Assembly: GCF_014207535.1 (NCBI RefSeq)
Contig: NZ_JACHGK010000008.1
Span: 124,001 to 188,000, forward strand
Direction: 5' to 3'
From: Bacillus benzoevorans
Lineage (GTDB): Bacteria; Bacillota; Bacilli; Bacillales; Cytobacillaceae
DNA: 64,000 nucleotides
The stretch's first letter is position 1; each line of letters begins with the position of its first letter. A model generated the notes under the pieces. That model saw nothing but the letters and a program-made list of their open reading frames with translations. It was not told the DNA's origin and did no database searches. The position numbers and the translations under genes were made by a program. This document shows, one piece after another, positions 8,313 through 15,713 of this stretch.

Positions 8313-8358
8313 AAAAAATCCACTATAGCGGAGGAGCTTTCGCTTAGTGGATTTTTTT
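8313..8358. terminator. Terminator downstream of pssA
   Basis: Thirteen-base-pair stem (8313-8325 with 8345-8357) with A-runs and T-runs on both sides, so it can work in either direction. It separates pssA from sigK on the minus strand. Confidence 0.88.
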
Positions 8359-8372
8359 GTTGGGTATCATTG

Positions 8373-8912
8373 TTAAACTTTTTTCATACGGAAGGAACTG
8401 ACCATTAATAATGAAAGGACTATCATGATAAAGGGAAAAAGTGATGATGGGAAATACGGAATCGCTAAAAAGCTTAATGTTGCTAAACAGCCTGCAGCAG
8501 TGATCGGCAGTCCGGTAAAATACCCGTTATTGTCAGAAATATTAAAACGGGCAAGACGGAAAGCACCGCAGCCAATATAGAAAACAGCGAAAAATGCCCC
8601 AGGTGCTCCAAAGTCAGATAAAATACCTTGATATAATAATATTGCAGGTGCCACGCCAAATGATATAATATCACTCATAGAATCTAATTGTTTACCAAGG
8701 TCTGACTCAATGTTTAATTTTCTTGCCGTCATGCCATCGAAGCGATCGAGCAATGCCGCAATAAAGATAAGCAGCAAACTTAAATTTAGTTCGCCCCTGA
8801 CAGATGCCATAATAGAAAATCCACCCAGTGATAGATTTCCTAATGTCAAGACATTTGCCGTTTGAGATTTAAACTTTTTTATTGTCTGATCGACAATATG
8901 TAATAAAAACAT
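8373..8912 (-). CDS. pssA: CDP-diacylglycerol-serine O-phosphatidyltransferase
   Basis: Membrane enzyme that makes phosphatidylserine from CDP-diacylglycerol and serine, the precursor of phosphatidylethanolamine. The CDP-alcohol phosphotransferase signature DG-x2-AR-x8-G-x3-D-x3-D is complete in the segment around DGMTARKL. About five or six hydrophobic helices follow in 179 residues. The open frame extends to a GTG at 8951, but ATG 8912 has the good binding site (AAAGGAG/GAGGAG) and gives the usual length. The next enzyme of the pathway, psd, is divergent next door. Confidence 0.93.
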   Translation of the reverse strand: MFLLHIVDQTIKKFKSQTANVLTLGNLSLGGFSIMASVRGELNLSLLLIFIAALLDRFDGMTARKLNIESDLGKQLDSMSDIISFGVAPAILLYQGILSDFGAPGAFFAVFYIGCGAFRLARFNISDNNGYFTGLPITAAGCLATLSFLAIPYFPSSLFPFIMIVLSLLMVSSFRMKKV

Positions 8913-8966
8913 TCTCCTCACTCCTTTATTTCGGGAAAGGAATTGCTCCACAATGTGTATTATCTA

Positions 8967-8995
8967 TTGATATTCTATTTTAAAATTTTTATGAC
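8967..8995 (+). promoter_or_regulatory. Sigma-A promoter of psd
   Basis: TTGATA (8967-8972), 17-base spacer, TATGAC (8990-8995). It lies about 50 bases before the psd start in the pssA-psd divergent region. Confidence 0.6.
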
Positions 8996-9043
8996 AAATA
9001 GTAAAGCGAAAATCAGAGAAATCTTTTTGGAGGTTGGAATAAA

Positions 9044-9841
9044 TTGCTGCAGGTCATGTATCGTTGTTTCATTGAATTAACCAATAGAAAGTGGACTTCG
9101 CAGTTGCTGGCAAGATTCTCAAAATCTGAGAAAAGCAGGATTTTCATTCCTTCTTTTGCTCATGTTTATAAAATAAATCAGGATGAAATGGAAATGCCGC
9201 TTAGCGAATATCGATCACTTCATGATTTTTTTATTCGAAATTTAAAGCAAGACGCAAGAAAGGTTGACCAGAATCAAGCTGCTGTCGTCAGTCCGGTTGA
9301 TGCTGTCATTGAAGACATCGGAATGATTACAATGGACCAGCAAATAATGGTGAAGGGGAAAAGCTATTCCATTTCTGAAATGCTCGGCGGTTTGTCCCGG
9401 GCAAAAAAATATCAAAATGGAACGTATATGATTTTTTATCTGAGTCCGAGCGACTATCATCGAATCCATAGCCCTGTCAACGGAAGAGTGGCAGAACAGT
9501 GGTCATTGGGGTCATCTTCTTATCCTGTCAATAAATATGGTCTAAAGTACGGCAAAAGCCCGCTTTCGAAAAATTACCGGACGATTACTGAGGTAAAACT
9601 GGCTGATCGCTCGTTAGCCATTGTGAAAGTAGGCGCCATGTTTATCAATTCTATAGAAATTCAAGACTTAGGTGAAGACTTAGAAAAGGGAATGGAAATG
9701 GCTTATTTCACATTCGGATCCACGGTTGTCCTGCTGTTTGAAAACGGACTATTTGAAATATCTCCTGCGATTCAGATTCCATGTGCCATTCACGTTGGCG
9801 AATGCATCGGTTATATTCGGGATGAGAATTCAGGCTTGTGA
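9044..9841 (+). CDS. psd: Phosphatidylserine decarboxylase proenzyme
   Basis: Converts phosphatidylserine to phosphatidylethanolamine at the membrane. It is made as a proenzyme that cuts itself to create a pyruvoyl group; the cleavage motif is FGST near the C-terminus (about residues 225-228), the bacillary form of LGST. The 265 residues match the family. TTG 9044 is the start because GGAGGT is nine bases before it and the N-terminus (YRCFIELTNRK) aligns with the family. The last twelve bases overlap the 3' end of convergent sda. Confidence 0.94.
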   Translation: MLQVMYRCFIELTNRKWTSQLLARFSKSEKSRIFIPSFAHVYKINQDEMEMPLSEYRSLHDFFIRNLKQDARKVDQNQAAVVSPVDAVIEDIGMITMDQQIMVKGKSYSISEMLGGLSRAKKYQNGTYMIFYLSPSDYHRIHSPVNGRVAEQWSLGSSSYPVNKYGLKYGKSPLSKNYRTITEVKLADRSLAIVKVGAMFINSIEIQDLGEDLEKGMEMAYFTFGSTVVLLFENGLFEISPAIQIPCAIHVGECIGYIRDENSGL

Positions 9842-9976
9842 AGAGATAGTCATGATGGGATAGATGGAACGTCGATTAAGTTCTTTTTCAAGTAAGCGGA
9901 TAAAATCAAGGCTCAAGTCTAATTCCTTGGCTTTAAAGTAAGTTTCAATAAGCAGCTCGTCTGACAATTTGCGCAT
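9830..9976 (-). CDS. sda: Sporulation checkpoint inhibitor Sda
   Basis: Small helical-hairpin protein of 48 residues that binds the histidine kinase KinA and blocks the sporulation phosphorelay when replication is disturbed. The N-terminus MRKLSDELLIETYFKAKEL is nearly that of B. subtilis Sda, and the kinase-contact residues Leu21 and Phe25 are kept. ATG 9976 follows GGAGGTG at good distance. The gene is too short for ordinary ORF calling. It overlaps the psd stop on the opposite strand and has a DnaA-box cluster upstream, as expected for its DnaA control. Confidence 0.95.
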   Translation of the reverse strand: MRKLSDELLIETYFKAKELDLSLDFIRLLEKELNRRSIYPIMTISSQA

Positions 9977-10140
9977 GTCAGAAGTCACCTCCATTTTTTT
10001 GCTAATTGTGCAGATAATAGTTAGTAATTAGCAAATGCCATGAAATGGTTCTAAGACGTAACATAAAACCATATTCTATTCAGCAGGTCTGGTTCGTATT
10101 CTTACTTTATCAAAATTGAATCTTAAGAACAATCGTTCCT

Positions 10141-10239
10141 TTATCCACAGGGATGGGTGGATAAGTTGTGAATATTTTGTTAATAAATAGAATGAGCTAA
10201 ACTGAATGAACGTTTATTTTGTGCATAAAGTTATCCACA
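10141..10239. promoter_or_regulatory. Cluster of five DnaA boxes
   Basis: Perfect TTATCCACA boxes lie at 10141-10149 and 10231-10239 (plus strand), a perfect TTATGCACA at 10220-10228 (minus), and eight-of-nine matches at 10156-10164 and 10167-10175 (minus). Five boxes in 99 bases far exceed chance. In B. subtilis DnaA controls sda from such a cluster; titration of DnaA or control of yqeG are further possibilities. Confidence 0.9.
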
Positions 10240-10313
10240 AAATAAGGAACTGTTGATTACTGTCGAAAAGTTTTCAAGTTTCTACCAAAAACGCCATATC
10301 CCGCAGAAACATT

Positions 10314-10342
10314 TTGAAAGTATTTATAAAATTGGTTATGAT
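10314..10342 (+). promoter_or_regulatory. Sigma-A promoter of the yqeG operon
   Basis: TTGAAA (10314-10319), spacer of exactly 17 bases, TATGAT (10337-10342), about 75 bases before the yqeG start. Confidence 0.65.
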
Positions 10343-10418
10343 GTTTAAGGTAATATAGAGTAATATTGACATAATTGGAATTTTGCTTTAGGAAATTCAT
10401 TTAGAGGTGTAGACAATA

Positions 10419-10934
10419 GTGTTGAAACAATTTCTTCCAAATCAACATGTAAAAAGTATTTTGGATATTCAAGCAAAAGACTTGAAGGAAAACGGGATCA
10501 AGGGAATTATTACCGATCTTGATAATACGCTTGTAGAATGGGATCGCCCAAATGCCACGCCCCACGTTGTCGAGTGGTTTGAGAAAATGAAACAGCATGA
10601 TATAAAAGTAACGATCGTATCGAATAATGATGTAAAAAGAGTCAAAGCTTTTTCTGATCCCTTGCAAATCCCTTTTGTTTACCGTGCCCGTAAGCCATTG
10701 ACACATGCTTTTCTGCATGCCGTAAAACAAATGAACTTAAAAAAAGAAGAAACCGTTGTGATTGGAGACCAGCTGTTAACCGATATTTTTGGCGGGAACC
10801 GCAGCGGCTTTAAAACGATTTTAGTCGTACCGGTATCACAAACGGATGGACTGGCCACACAATTTAATCGCTTTGTCGAGAGAAGAATGCTGAATTGGTT
10901 TAGAAAAAAGGGCATGTTACAATGGGAGGAATAA
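10419..10934 (+). CDS. yqeG: YqeG, HAD-superfamily phosphatase (subfamily IIIA)
   Basis: Cytoplasmic phosphatase of unknown substrate. The HAD motif I nucleophile is in DLDNTLVEWD (about 32-41), motif II in TIVSNN and motif III/IV in VVIGDQLLTDIFGGN. 171 residues. GTG 10419 follows AGAGGTG; the adjacent TTG at 10422 is the only alternative. It heads a dense operon of ribosome-assembly and NAD-related genes, four bases before yqeH. Confidence 0.9.
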   Translation: MLKQFLPNQHVKSILDIQAKDLKENGIKGIITDLDNTLVEWDRPNATPHVVEWFEKMKQHDIKVTIVSNNDVKRVKAFSDPLQIPFVYRARKPLTHAFLHAVKQMNLKKEETVVIGDQLLTDIFGGNRSGFKTILVVPVSQTDGLATQFNRFVERRMLNWFRKKGMLQWEE

Positions 10935-10938
10935 AGCT

Positions 10939-12042
10939 TTGAGTGAACAATATTCATGTGTCGGATGCGGTGTACAGATTCAAACGGAAAATCCTGCAGC
11001 TTTGGGCTATGCACCCCCGTCCGCTTTGCAAAAGGAAATCATTATCTGCCAAAGATGCTTTCGGTTAAAGCATTACAATGAAATTCAGGATGTCAGCTTA
11101 ACAGATGATGACTTCTTACGAATTTTAAATGAAATCGGTAAACGCGATTGCTTAATTGTTAAGATTGTCGATATTTTTGATTTTAACGGAAGCTGGCTCC
11201 CAGGGCTGCACCGCTTTGTCGGAAAAAATAAAGTGCTGCTGATTGGCAATAAAGTGGATTTGCTCCCGAAATCAGTGAAGCCGAACAAGCTGATTAATTG
11301 GATGAAAGGGCAGGCAAAAGAACTGGGGTTGAAGACCGCCGATGTTCTATTGGTCAGTGCGCAAAAGGGATATTCAATGAAGGAAGCAGCAGCGGCGATT
11401 GATGAATACAGAGATGGGAAAGATGTCTATATTGTCGGCTGTACAAATGTCGGCAAGTCTACTTTTATCAACCGGATTTTAAAAGAAGTAACCGGTGAAG
11501 GAGATATTATTACCACTTCTCATTTCCCGGGTACAACACTCGATATCATTGAAATTCCGCTTGCAGATGGAAAAGCACTGGTGGATACACCGGGAATCAT
11601 CAATCACCATCAAATGGCACACTTTGTGAATAAAAACGATTTGAAAATCATCACACCGAAAAAAGAGATTAAACCTAGAGTTTACCAGTTAAACGAAGGG
11701 CAAACTTTATTTATTGGCGGTCTTGGACGGTTTGATTATATCAAAGGCGGAAGAAGATCTTTTTCTTGTTATTTTTCGAATGAACTTACGATTCACCGGA
11801 CAAAGCTGGAAAATGCGGATGAATTGTATGAACGGCAAAAGGGAGAATTGCTGGTTCCACCTGGAAAAGACGAACAAGCTGATTTTCCTGAATTGGTTCG
11901 GTATGAATATTCGATTAAAGAAGGAAAAATGGACATTGTATTTTCCGGTCTTGGCTGGATTACTGTAAACGATCCCGGTGCGGTCATAGCGGCATATGCA
12001 CCAAAAGGAGTACATTCACTTATCAGAAAATCATTAATTTAG
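10939..12042 (+). CDS. yqeH: YqeH, circularly permuted GTPase for 30S ribosome assembly
   Basis: GTPase needed for small-subunit maturation. Residues about 7-37 hold a four-cysteine zinc finger (CVGCG and CQRC). The G motifs are permuted: NKVDLLP (G4) precedes the P-loop GCTNVGKST (G1) and DTPGI (G3), the mark of the YlqF/YqeH class. 367 residues. TTG 10939 follows the yqeG stop. The C-terminal third is the RNA-binding domain. Identification is firm. Confidence 0.95.
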   Translation: MSEQYSCVGCGVQIQTENPAALGYAPPSALQKEIIICQRCFRLKHYNEIQDVSLTDDDFLRILNEIGKRDCLIVKIVDIFDFNGSWLPGLHRFVGKNKVLLIGNKVDLLPKSVKPNKLINWMKGQAKELGLKTADVLLVSAQKGYSMKEAAAAIDEYRDGKDVYIVGCTNVGKSTFINRILKEVTGEGDIITTSHFPGTTLDIIEIPLADGKALVDTPGIINHHQMAHFVNKNDLKIITPKKEIKPRVYQLNEGQTLFIGGLGRFDYIKGGRRSFSCYFSNELTIHRTKLENADELYERQKGELLVPPGKDEQADFPELVRYEYSIKEGKMDIVFSGLGWITVNDPGAVIAAYAPKGVHSLIRKSLI

Positions 12043-12137
12043 CCTTAACTCGGTGTTCGTTCATAAGCGAAGCGCCGTAATAATAGAGAGAAATGATAGG
12101 ACATTAGTGGATAGACACAGTTATAGGGGGGAGAAAA

Positions 12138-12977
12138 GTGAAAAAGTTATACGGAGTCATCGGCGATCCGATTGCCCATTCGATGTCACCGGCTATGCAC
12201 AATGATTTATTTGAATTCTACGGTATGGATGCGGAAATGTTCCCATTCCATATTAAGGGACCTCTGTTAGAGGATGCAGTAAAAGGCTTTAGAGCGATTA
12301 ATGTAGCTGGTTTTAATATCACTGTGCCCCATAAAACGGCAATCATGCCTTTTTTGGATGAAATTGATCCGCTGGCAGAAGCAATTGGAGCGGTCAATAC
12401 GGTCGTTAATAAAGAGGGAAAATTGATAGGCTACAATACAGATGGAACCGGCTATTTTGAAGGCATTAAACAAGCAGTTTCCGATGTTGAGGGGAAAACA
12501 GTCCTATTGGTTGGAGCAGGCGGTGCCGCAAAGGCGATTTATTATACAATGGCTTATGCGGGTGTGGAACGAATTGATATTGCCAACCGGACACAGCAGT
12601 CAGCTGAAAGTCTGATTGAACATTGTCCGTATAAAACACAATCTGAGGTCATGGTGATTACAGAAACAAAGCAAGACTGCAGCGAATACGATATTATTAT
12701 CCAGACTACTTCTGTTGGAATGCATCCGCGAGTAAATGAGACCCCTCTTCATCTTCGGAATGTAAAAGAAGGTGCATTTGTCAGCGATATTATTTATACA
12801 CCGCTAGAAACAAGATTTTTACGCCAGGCAAGAGAGCAGGGAGCTATTACACAAAATGGAATTCCAATGTTTGTTTATCAAGGTGCATTGGCTTTTGAAA
12901 AGTGGATGGGTATCTTCCCTGATGCAGATAGAATGGAAGCAGTTGTATTGCGACAACTAGGAGGAGAAAAATGCTAA
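12138..12977 (+). CDS. aroE: Shikimate 5-dehydrogenase
   Basis: NADPH-dependent reduction of 3-dehydroshikimate in aromatic amino acid synthesis. The substrate-binding signature GDPIAHSMSPAMHN (about 8-21) and NITVPHK are followed by the nucleotide motif GAGGAAKA. GTG 12138 has a strong GGGGGG binding site; 279 residues is standard. The gene's last seven bases overlap yhbY. B. subtilis calls this gene aroD. Confidence 0.95.
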   Translation: MKKLYGVIGDPIAHSMSPAMHNDLFEFYGMDAEMFPFHIKGPLLEDAVKGFRAINVAGFNITVPHKTAIMPFLDEIDPLAEAIGAVNTVVNKEGKLIGYNTDGTGYFEGIKQAVSDVEGKTVLLVGAGGAAKAIYYTMAYAGVERIDIANRTQQSAESLIEHCPYKTQSEVMVITETKQDCSEYDIIIQTTSVGMHPRVNETPLHLRNVKEGAFVSDIIYTPLETRFLRQAREQGAITQNGIPMFVYQGALAFEKWMGIFPDADRMEAVVLRQLGGEKC

Positions 12978-13270
12978 CTGGAAAGCAAAAAAGATTTTTA
13001 CGTTCAAAAGCTCACCATCTGAATCCAATTTTTCAGGTAGGGAAGGGCGGCGTAAATGAAAATATGATTAAACAAATCAGCGATGCGCTGGAAGCAAGGG
13101 AACTGATGAAAATCAGTGTTCTGCAAAATTGTGATGAAGATAAAAACGAGGTAGCAGAAGCCCTGAAAAATGGAGCGAAAGCGGAACTTGTTCAGATTAT
13201 CGGCAATATCATTGTCCTTTATAAGGAATCAAAGGAAAATAAACAGCTGGTACTTCCAAAAACAAACTAG
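12971..13270 (+). CDS. yhbY: YhbY (YqeI), CRM-domain RNA-binding protein
   Basis: Ribosome-associated RNA-binding protein of 99 residues. The CRM domain is complete, with the VGKGGVNENM loop (about 24-33) and a basic N-terminus. ATG 12971 lies inside the aroE 3' end after AGGAGG, so translation is coupled. Family proteins bind pre-50S particles; its place next to other assembly factors fits. Confidence 0.92.
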   Translation: MLTGKQKRFLRSKAHHLNPIFQVGKGGVNENMIKQISDALEARELMKISVLQNCDEDKNEVAEALKNGAKAELVQIIGNIIVLYKESKENKQLVLPKTN

Positions 13271-13360
13271 GCTTCATCATCTAAAAAAAGCAAAGACTAT
13301 AGAATAAATATCAGGATATGTACTCCGGTATGGACGAGTGAAAGAAGGCCTGAAAAGCTA

Positions 13361-13393
13361 GCTCTCTGTTACAGACTGTAGCAGAGCGTTTTT
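13361..13393 (+). terminator. Terminator-like hairpin in the nadD leader
   Basis: GCTCT (13361-13365) pairs with AGAGC (13383-13387), continued by GTTA/TAGC after a two-base bulge, and GTTTTT follows. It lies 27 bases before the nadD start inside a 149-base untranslated gap, so it may be an attenuator or a weak internal terminator. Confidence 0.45.
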
Positions 13394-13419
13394 GGATAAA
13401 GGGGAAAGGGGGGAAAGCT

Positions 13420-14034
13420 CTGAAAAAGGTTGGTATTTTGGGGGGAACGTTTAATCCGCCGCATTTAGGTCATTTGATCATTGCCGATGAGGTGAGATCA
13501 GGATTGGATTTAGATGAAATCTGGTTTATGCCTAATCAAGAGCCTCCTCATAAACAAAGTCCTGAGATGGTAACGAGTACTCATCGGCTGGAAATGGTAC
13601 GAAGAGCTGTGGAGGATAATCCATTTTTTCATGTCCAGACCATTGAACTGGAGCGGCCCGGCAGATCGTATACGTATGACACAATGAAGCTTTTAACAAG
13701 AAAGTATGAACATGAATTTTATTTCATTATTGGCGCCGATATGGTTGAATATTTACCGAAATGGCATAAAATTGAAGAATTACTCAAGTTAGTAAAGTTT
13801 GTCGGGGTGAACCGGCCTCATTACAGGCAAGAGGCACCCTATCCGATACTGACCGTGAACATACCGAATCTTGAGGTTTCTTCGCTTATGATCAGAAATA
13901 AACTTAAAGAACGAGAGAGCATCCGCTACTACGTTCCGCATTCAGTCGTGGAGTATATTGAGGAGAATGGGTTATATGAAACGCGAAAAGGCATTGGACA
14001 TCGTAAAAAAACAATTGACAAAGCACCGATATGA
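13420..14034 (+). CDS. nadD: Nicotinate-nucleotide adenylyltransferase, apparent CTG start
   Basis: Makes nicotinate adenine dinucleotide from nicotinate mononucleotide and ATP, the central step of NAD synthesis. The nucleotidyltransferase signature GGTFNPPHLGH and the C-terminal EVSSLMIR are present. The first strand of the Rossmann fold is read as KKVGIL only if translation starts at CTG 13420, which has AAAGGGGGG six to seven bases upstream; the first ATG/GTG/TTG-type codon in frame, TTG 13438, would remove this strand and has no fitting binding site. Length with CTG is 204 residues, as in the family. The 3' end overlaps yqeK by 59 bases. Confidence 0.88.
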   Translation: MKKVGILGGTFNPPHLGHLIIADEVRSGLDLDEIWFMPNQEPPHKQSPEMVTSTHRLEMVRRAVEDNPFFHVQTIELERPGRSYTYDTMKLLTRKYEHEFYFIIGADMVEYLPKWHKIEELLKLVKFVGVNRPHYRQEAPYPILTVNIPNLEVSSLMIRNKLKERESIRYYVPHSVVEYIEENGLYETRKGIGHRKKTIDKAPI

Positions 14035-14542
14035 ACATACTTTGGGGGTAATGGACACAGCTGTCTATTTAGCAGAAAAATACGGTGTTGATAGGAAAAA
14101 GGCTGAGTTGGCAGCAATTTTTCATGATTACGCAAAGTTTCGTGATAAAGAGGAAATGAAACAAATCATTCTGGAACAGCGGTTGGGAAATGAACTGCTT
14201 GAATTTAACAGTGAATTGTGGCATGCTCCAGTTGGTGCTTATTTAGCAGAAAAAGAAGCCGGAATCACGGACCCGGAAATTCTTGATGCCGTCCGCTACC
14301 ATACATCTGGCAGAGCGAAGATGACTAGCTTGGAAAAAGTAGTTTACTTGGCGGATTATATTGAGCCGGGAAGACATTTTCCCGGTGTCGAGGAAGTCAG
14401 GGAAATGGCCGAGAAAGATTTAGATCAAGCTTTAATTCAAGCCATTAAAAATACAGTACATTTTTTATTGAAAAGGAATCAGCGTGTTTTCCCGCTGACT
14501 ATTTTGACATATAATGATTTAATATCCAAGGAGGCCGATTGA
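13976..14542 (+). CDS. yqeK: YqeK, HD-domain diadenosine tetraphosphatase
   Basis: HD-superfamily hydrolase; family members split Ap4A symmetrically to ADP. Metal ligands are seen as HRYEHTLGV, the HD pair in IFHDYAKF, and WHAPVGA and YHTSGR. The frame extends back to TTG 13958, but ATG 13976 has GAGGAG at ten bases and gives MKREKALDIV, like B. subtilis; 188 residues. The start lies within nadD, and the stop touches rsfS. Confidence 0.9.
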   Translation: MKREKALDIVKKQLTKHRYEHTLGVMDTAVYLAEKYGVDRKKAELAAIFHDYAKFRDKEEMKQIILEQRLGNELLEFNSELWHAPVGAYLAEKEAGITDPEILDAVRYHTSGRAKMTSLEKVVYLADYIEPGRHFPGVEEVREMAEKDLDQALIQAIKNTVHFLLKRNQRVFPLTILTYNDLISKEAD

Positions 14543-14899
14543 ATGAACGAACGTCAATTACTGGAAACTGCAGTAAAAGCTGCTGATGATAAACGTGCTG
14601 AAGACATTGTTGTACTAAATATGAAAGGTATCTCCCTTGTGGCAGACTACTTTATTATTTGCCATGGGAATTCAGATAAACAAGTCCAGGCTATTGCCAA
14701 TGAAATGAAGGATAAGGTACAAGAGCTTGGCATTGATATCAAAAGAATCGAAGGTTATGACCAAGCAAAATGGATCCTCGTTGATTTGGGAGATGTAGTA
14801 GCGCATATTTTCCACCGCGATGAACGAGGCTACTATAATTTGGAACGTTTATGGGGCGATGCTCCATTAGAAAATATGCAAAGTGTGCTTAGTCAATGA
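14543..14899 (+). CDS. rsfS: Ribosomal silencing factor RsfS
   Basis: Binds protein L14 of the 50S subunit and blocks subunit joining in starvation. 118 residues with the DUF143 hallmarks: SLVADYFIICHGNSDKQV and WILVDLGDVVAHIF. ATG 14543 follows the yqeK stop without a gap and has AAGGAGG upstream. Its last bases overlap the yqeM start. Confidence 0.95.
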   Translation: MNERQLLETAVKAADDKRAEDIVVLNMKGISLVADYFIICHGNSDKQVQAIANEMKDKVQELGIDIKRIEGYDQAKWILVDLGDVVAHIFHRDERGYYNLERLWGDAPLENMQSVLSQ

Positions 14900-15642
14900 C
14901 CTATGCAAGATTTGCCTATCTTTATGATGATCTAATGAAGGACGTCCCATATGAGGACTGGGTTCACTTCTTGGATTTACAAATAACAAGATATGGGATC
15001 TCTGGAAGGAAAGTTCTTGATTTAGCATGCGGTACTGGCGAACTGTCTGTCAGATTAGCCGCTGCAGGATACGATGTGACAGGTGTGGATCTGTCACAGG
15101 ATATGCTGGCAGTAGCACAGGAGAAAGCTGCCGGAAAAAAGCTGCCGCTGTTTTTAATTGAACAGGATATGTCGCAGCTCGAAGGTCTGGAGCAATATGA
15201 TATGGTGGGGATTTTCTGTGATTCCCTTAATTACCTGCAGACAGAAGAGGAGGTTCTCGCGACGTTTCGTGGGGTGTGGAACCACACCAGAACGGGTGGC
15301 TTATTCCTGTTTGATGTTCACTCCTTGTATAAAATGAATGAATTATTTAAGGATCAAACCTATGCCTATAATGGCGAGGAGATCAGCTATATCTGGCAGT
15401 GCTTTGAAGGAAATCATCCATACAGTGTTGAACATGAATTAACCTTTTTTGAACTGGATCCGGCAAACGGGCTGTACCATCGTTATGATGAGCTTCATTT
15501 TCAGCGGACGTTTCCCGCTGCCCAATATGAGGAATGGTTAAAAATGAGCGGGTTTGAGATTCTCTCCGTAACGGCAGATTTCCAGGATCATGAGCCGAAA
15601 GAACTGTCTGAGCGGATATTTTTTACCGCAAGAAAACAATGA
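14896..15642 (+). CDS. yqeM: YqeM, SAM-dependent methyltransferase
   Basis: Class I methyltransferase of unknown substrate, 248 residues. Motif I is LDLACGTGELSVRLA (about 42-56), followed by the acidic residue in GVDLSQDML. The C-terminal half lacks a recognisable target domain. It starts in an ATGA overlap with rsfS and ends the operon at a strong terminator. Position matches B. subtilis. Confidence 0.9.
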   Translation: MTYARFAYLYDDLMKDVPYEDWVHFLDLQITRYGISGRKVLDLACGTGELSVRLAAAGYDVTGVDLSQDMLAVAQEKAAGKKLPLFLIEQDMSQLEGLEQYDMVGIFCDSLNYLQTEEEVLATFRGVWNHTRTGGLFLFDVHSLYKMNELFKDQTYAYNGEEISYIWQCFEGNHPYSVEHELTFFELDPANGLYHRYDELHFQRTFPAAQYEEWLKMSGFEILSVTADFQDHEPKELSERIFFTARKQ

Positions 15643-15652
15643 AGCAGGGCAA

Positions 15653-15688
15653 AACAGGTGGCTTTCAAAAAAAGTCACCTGTTTTTTT
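15653..15688. terminator. Terminator between yqeM and comER
   Basis: Thirteen-base-pair stem AACAGGTGGCTTT with AAAGTCACCTGTT (one wobble) and a run of seven T. It lies between convergent genes and could serve both. Confidence 0.88.
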
Positions 15689-15713
15689 AAAAAATAAGAA
15701 GGAGTTCGTAAAA

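Larger units (their letters stand above)
9977..10418. other. Intergenic region between sda and yqeG
   Basis: 442 bases without a gene. It holds the sda upstream region (no clear -35/-10 found), the DnaA-box cluster at 10141-10239 and the yqeG promoter at 10314-10342. Confidence 0.8.

Noticed and set aside
12043..12137. Imperfect hairpin between yqeH and aroE (around 12051-12077)
   Set aside because: Bulged stem without T-run; not convincing as terminator or operator.
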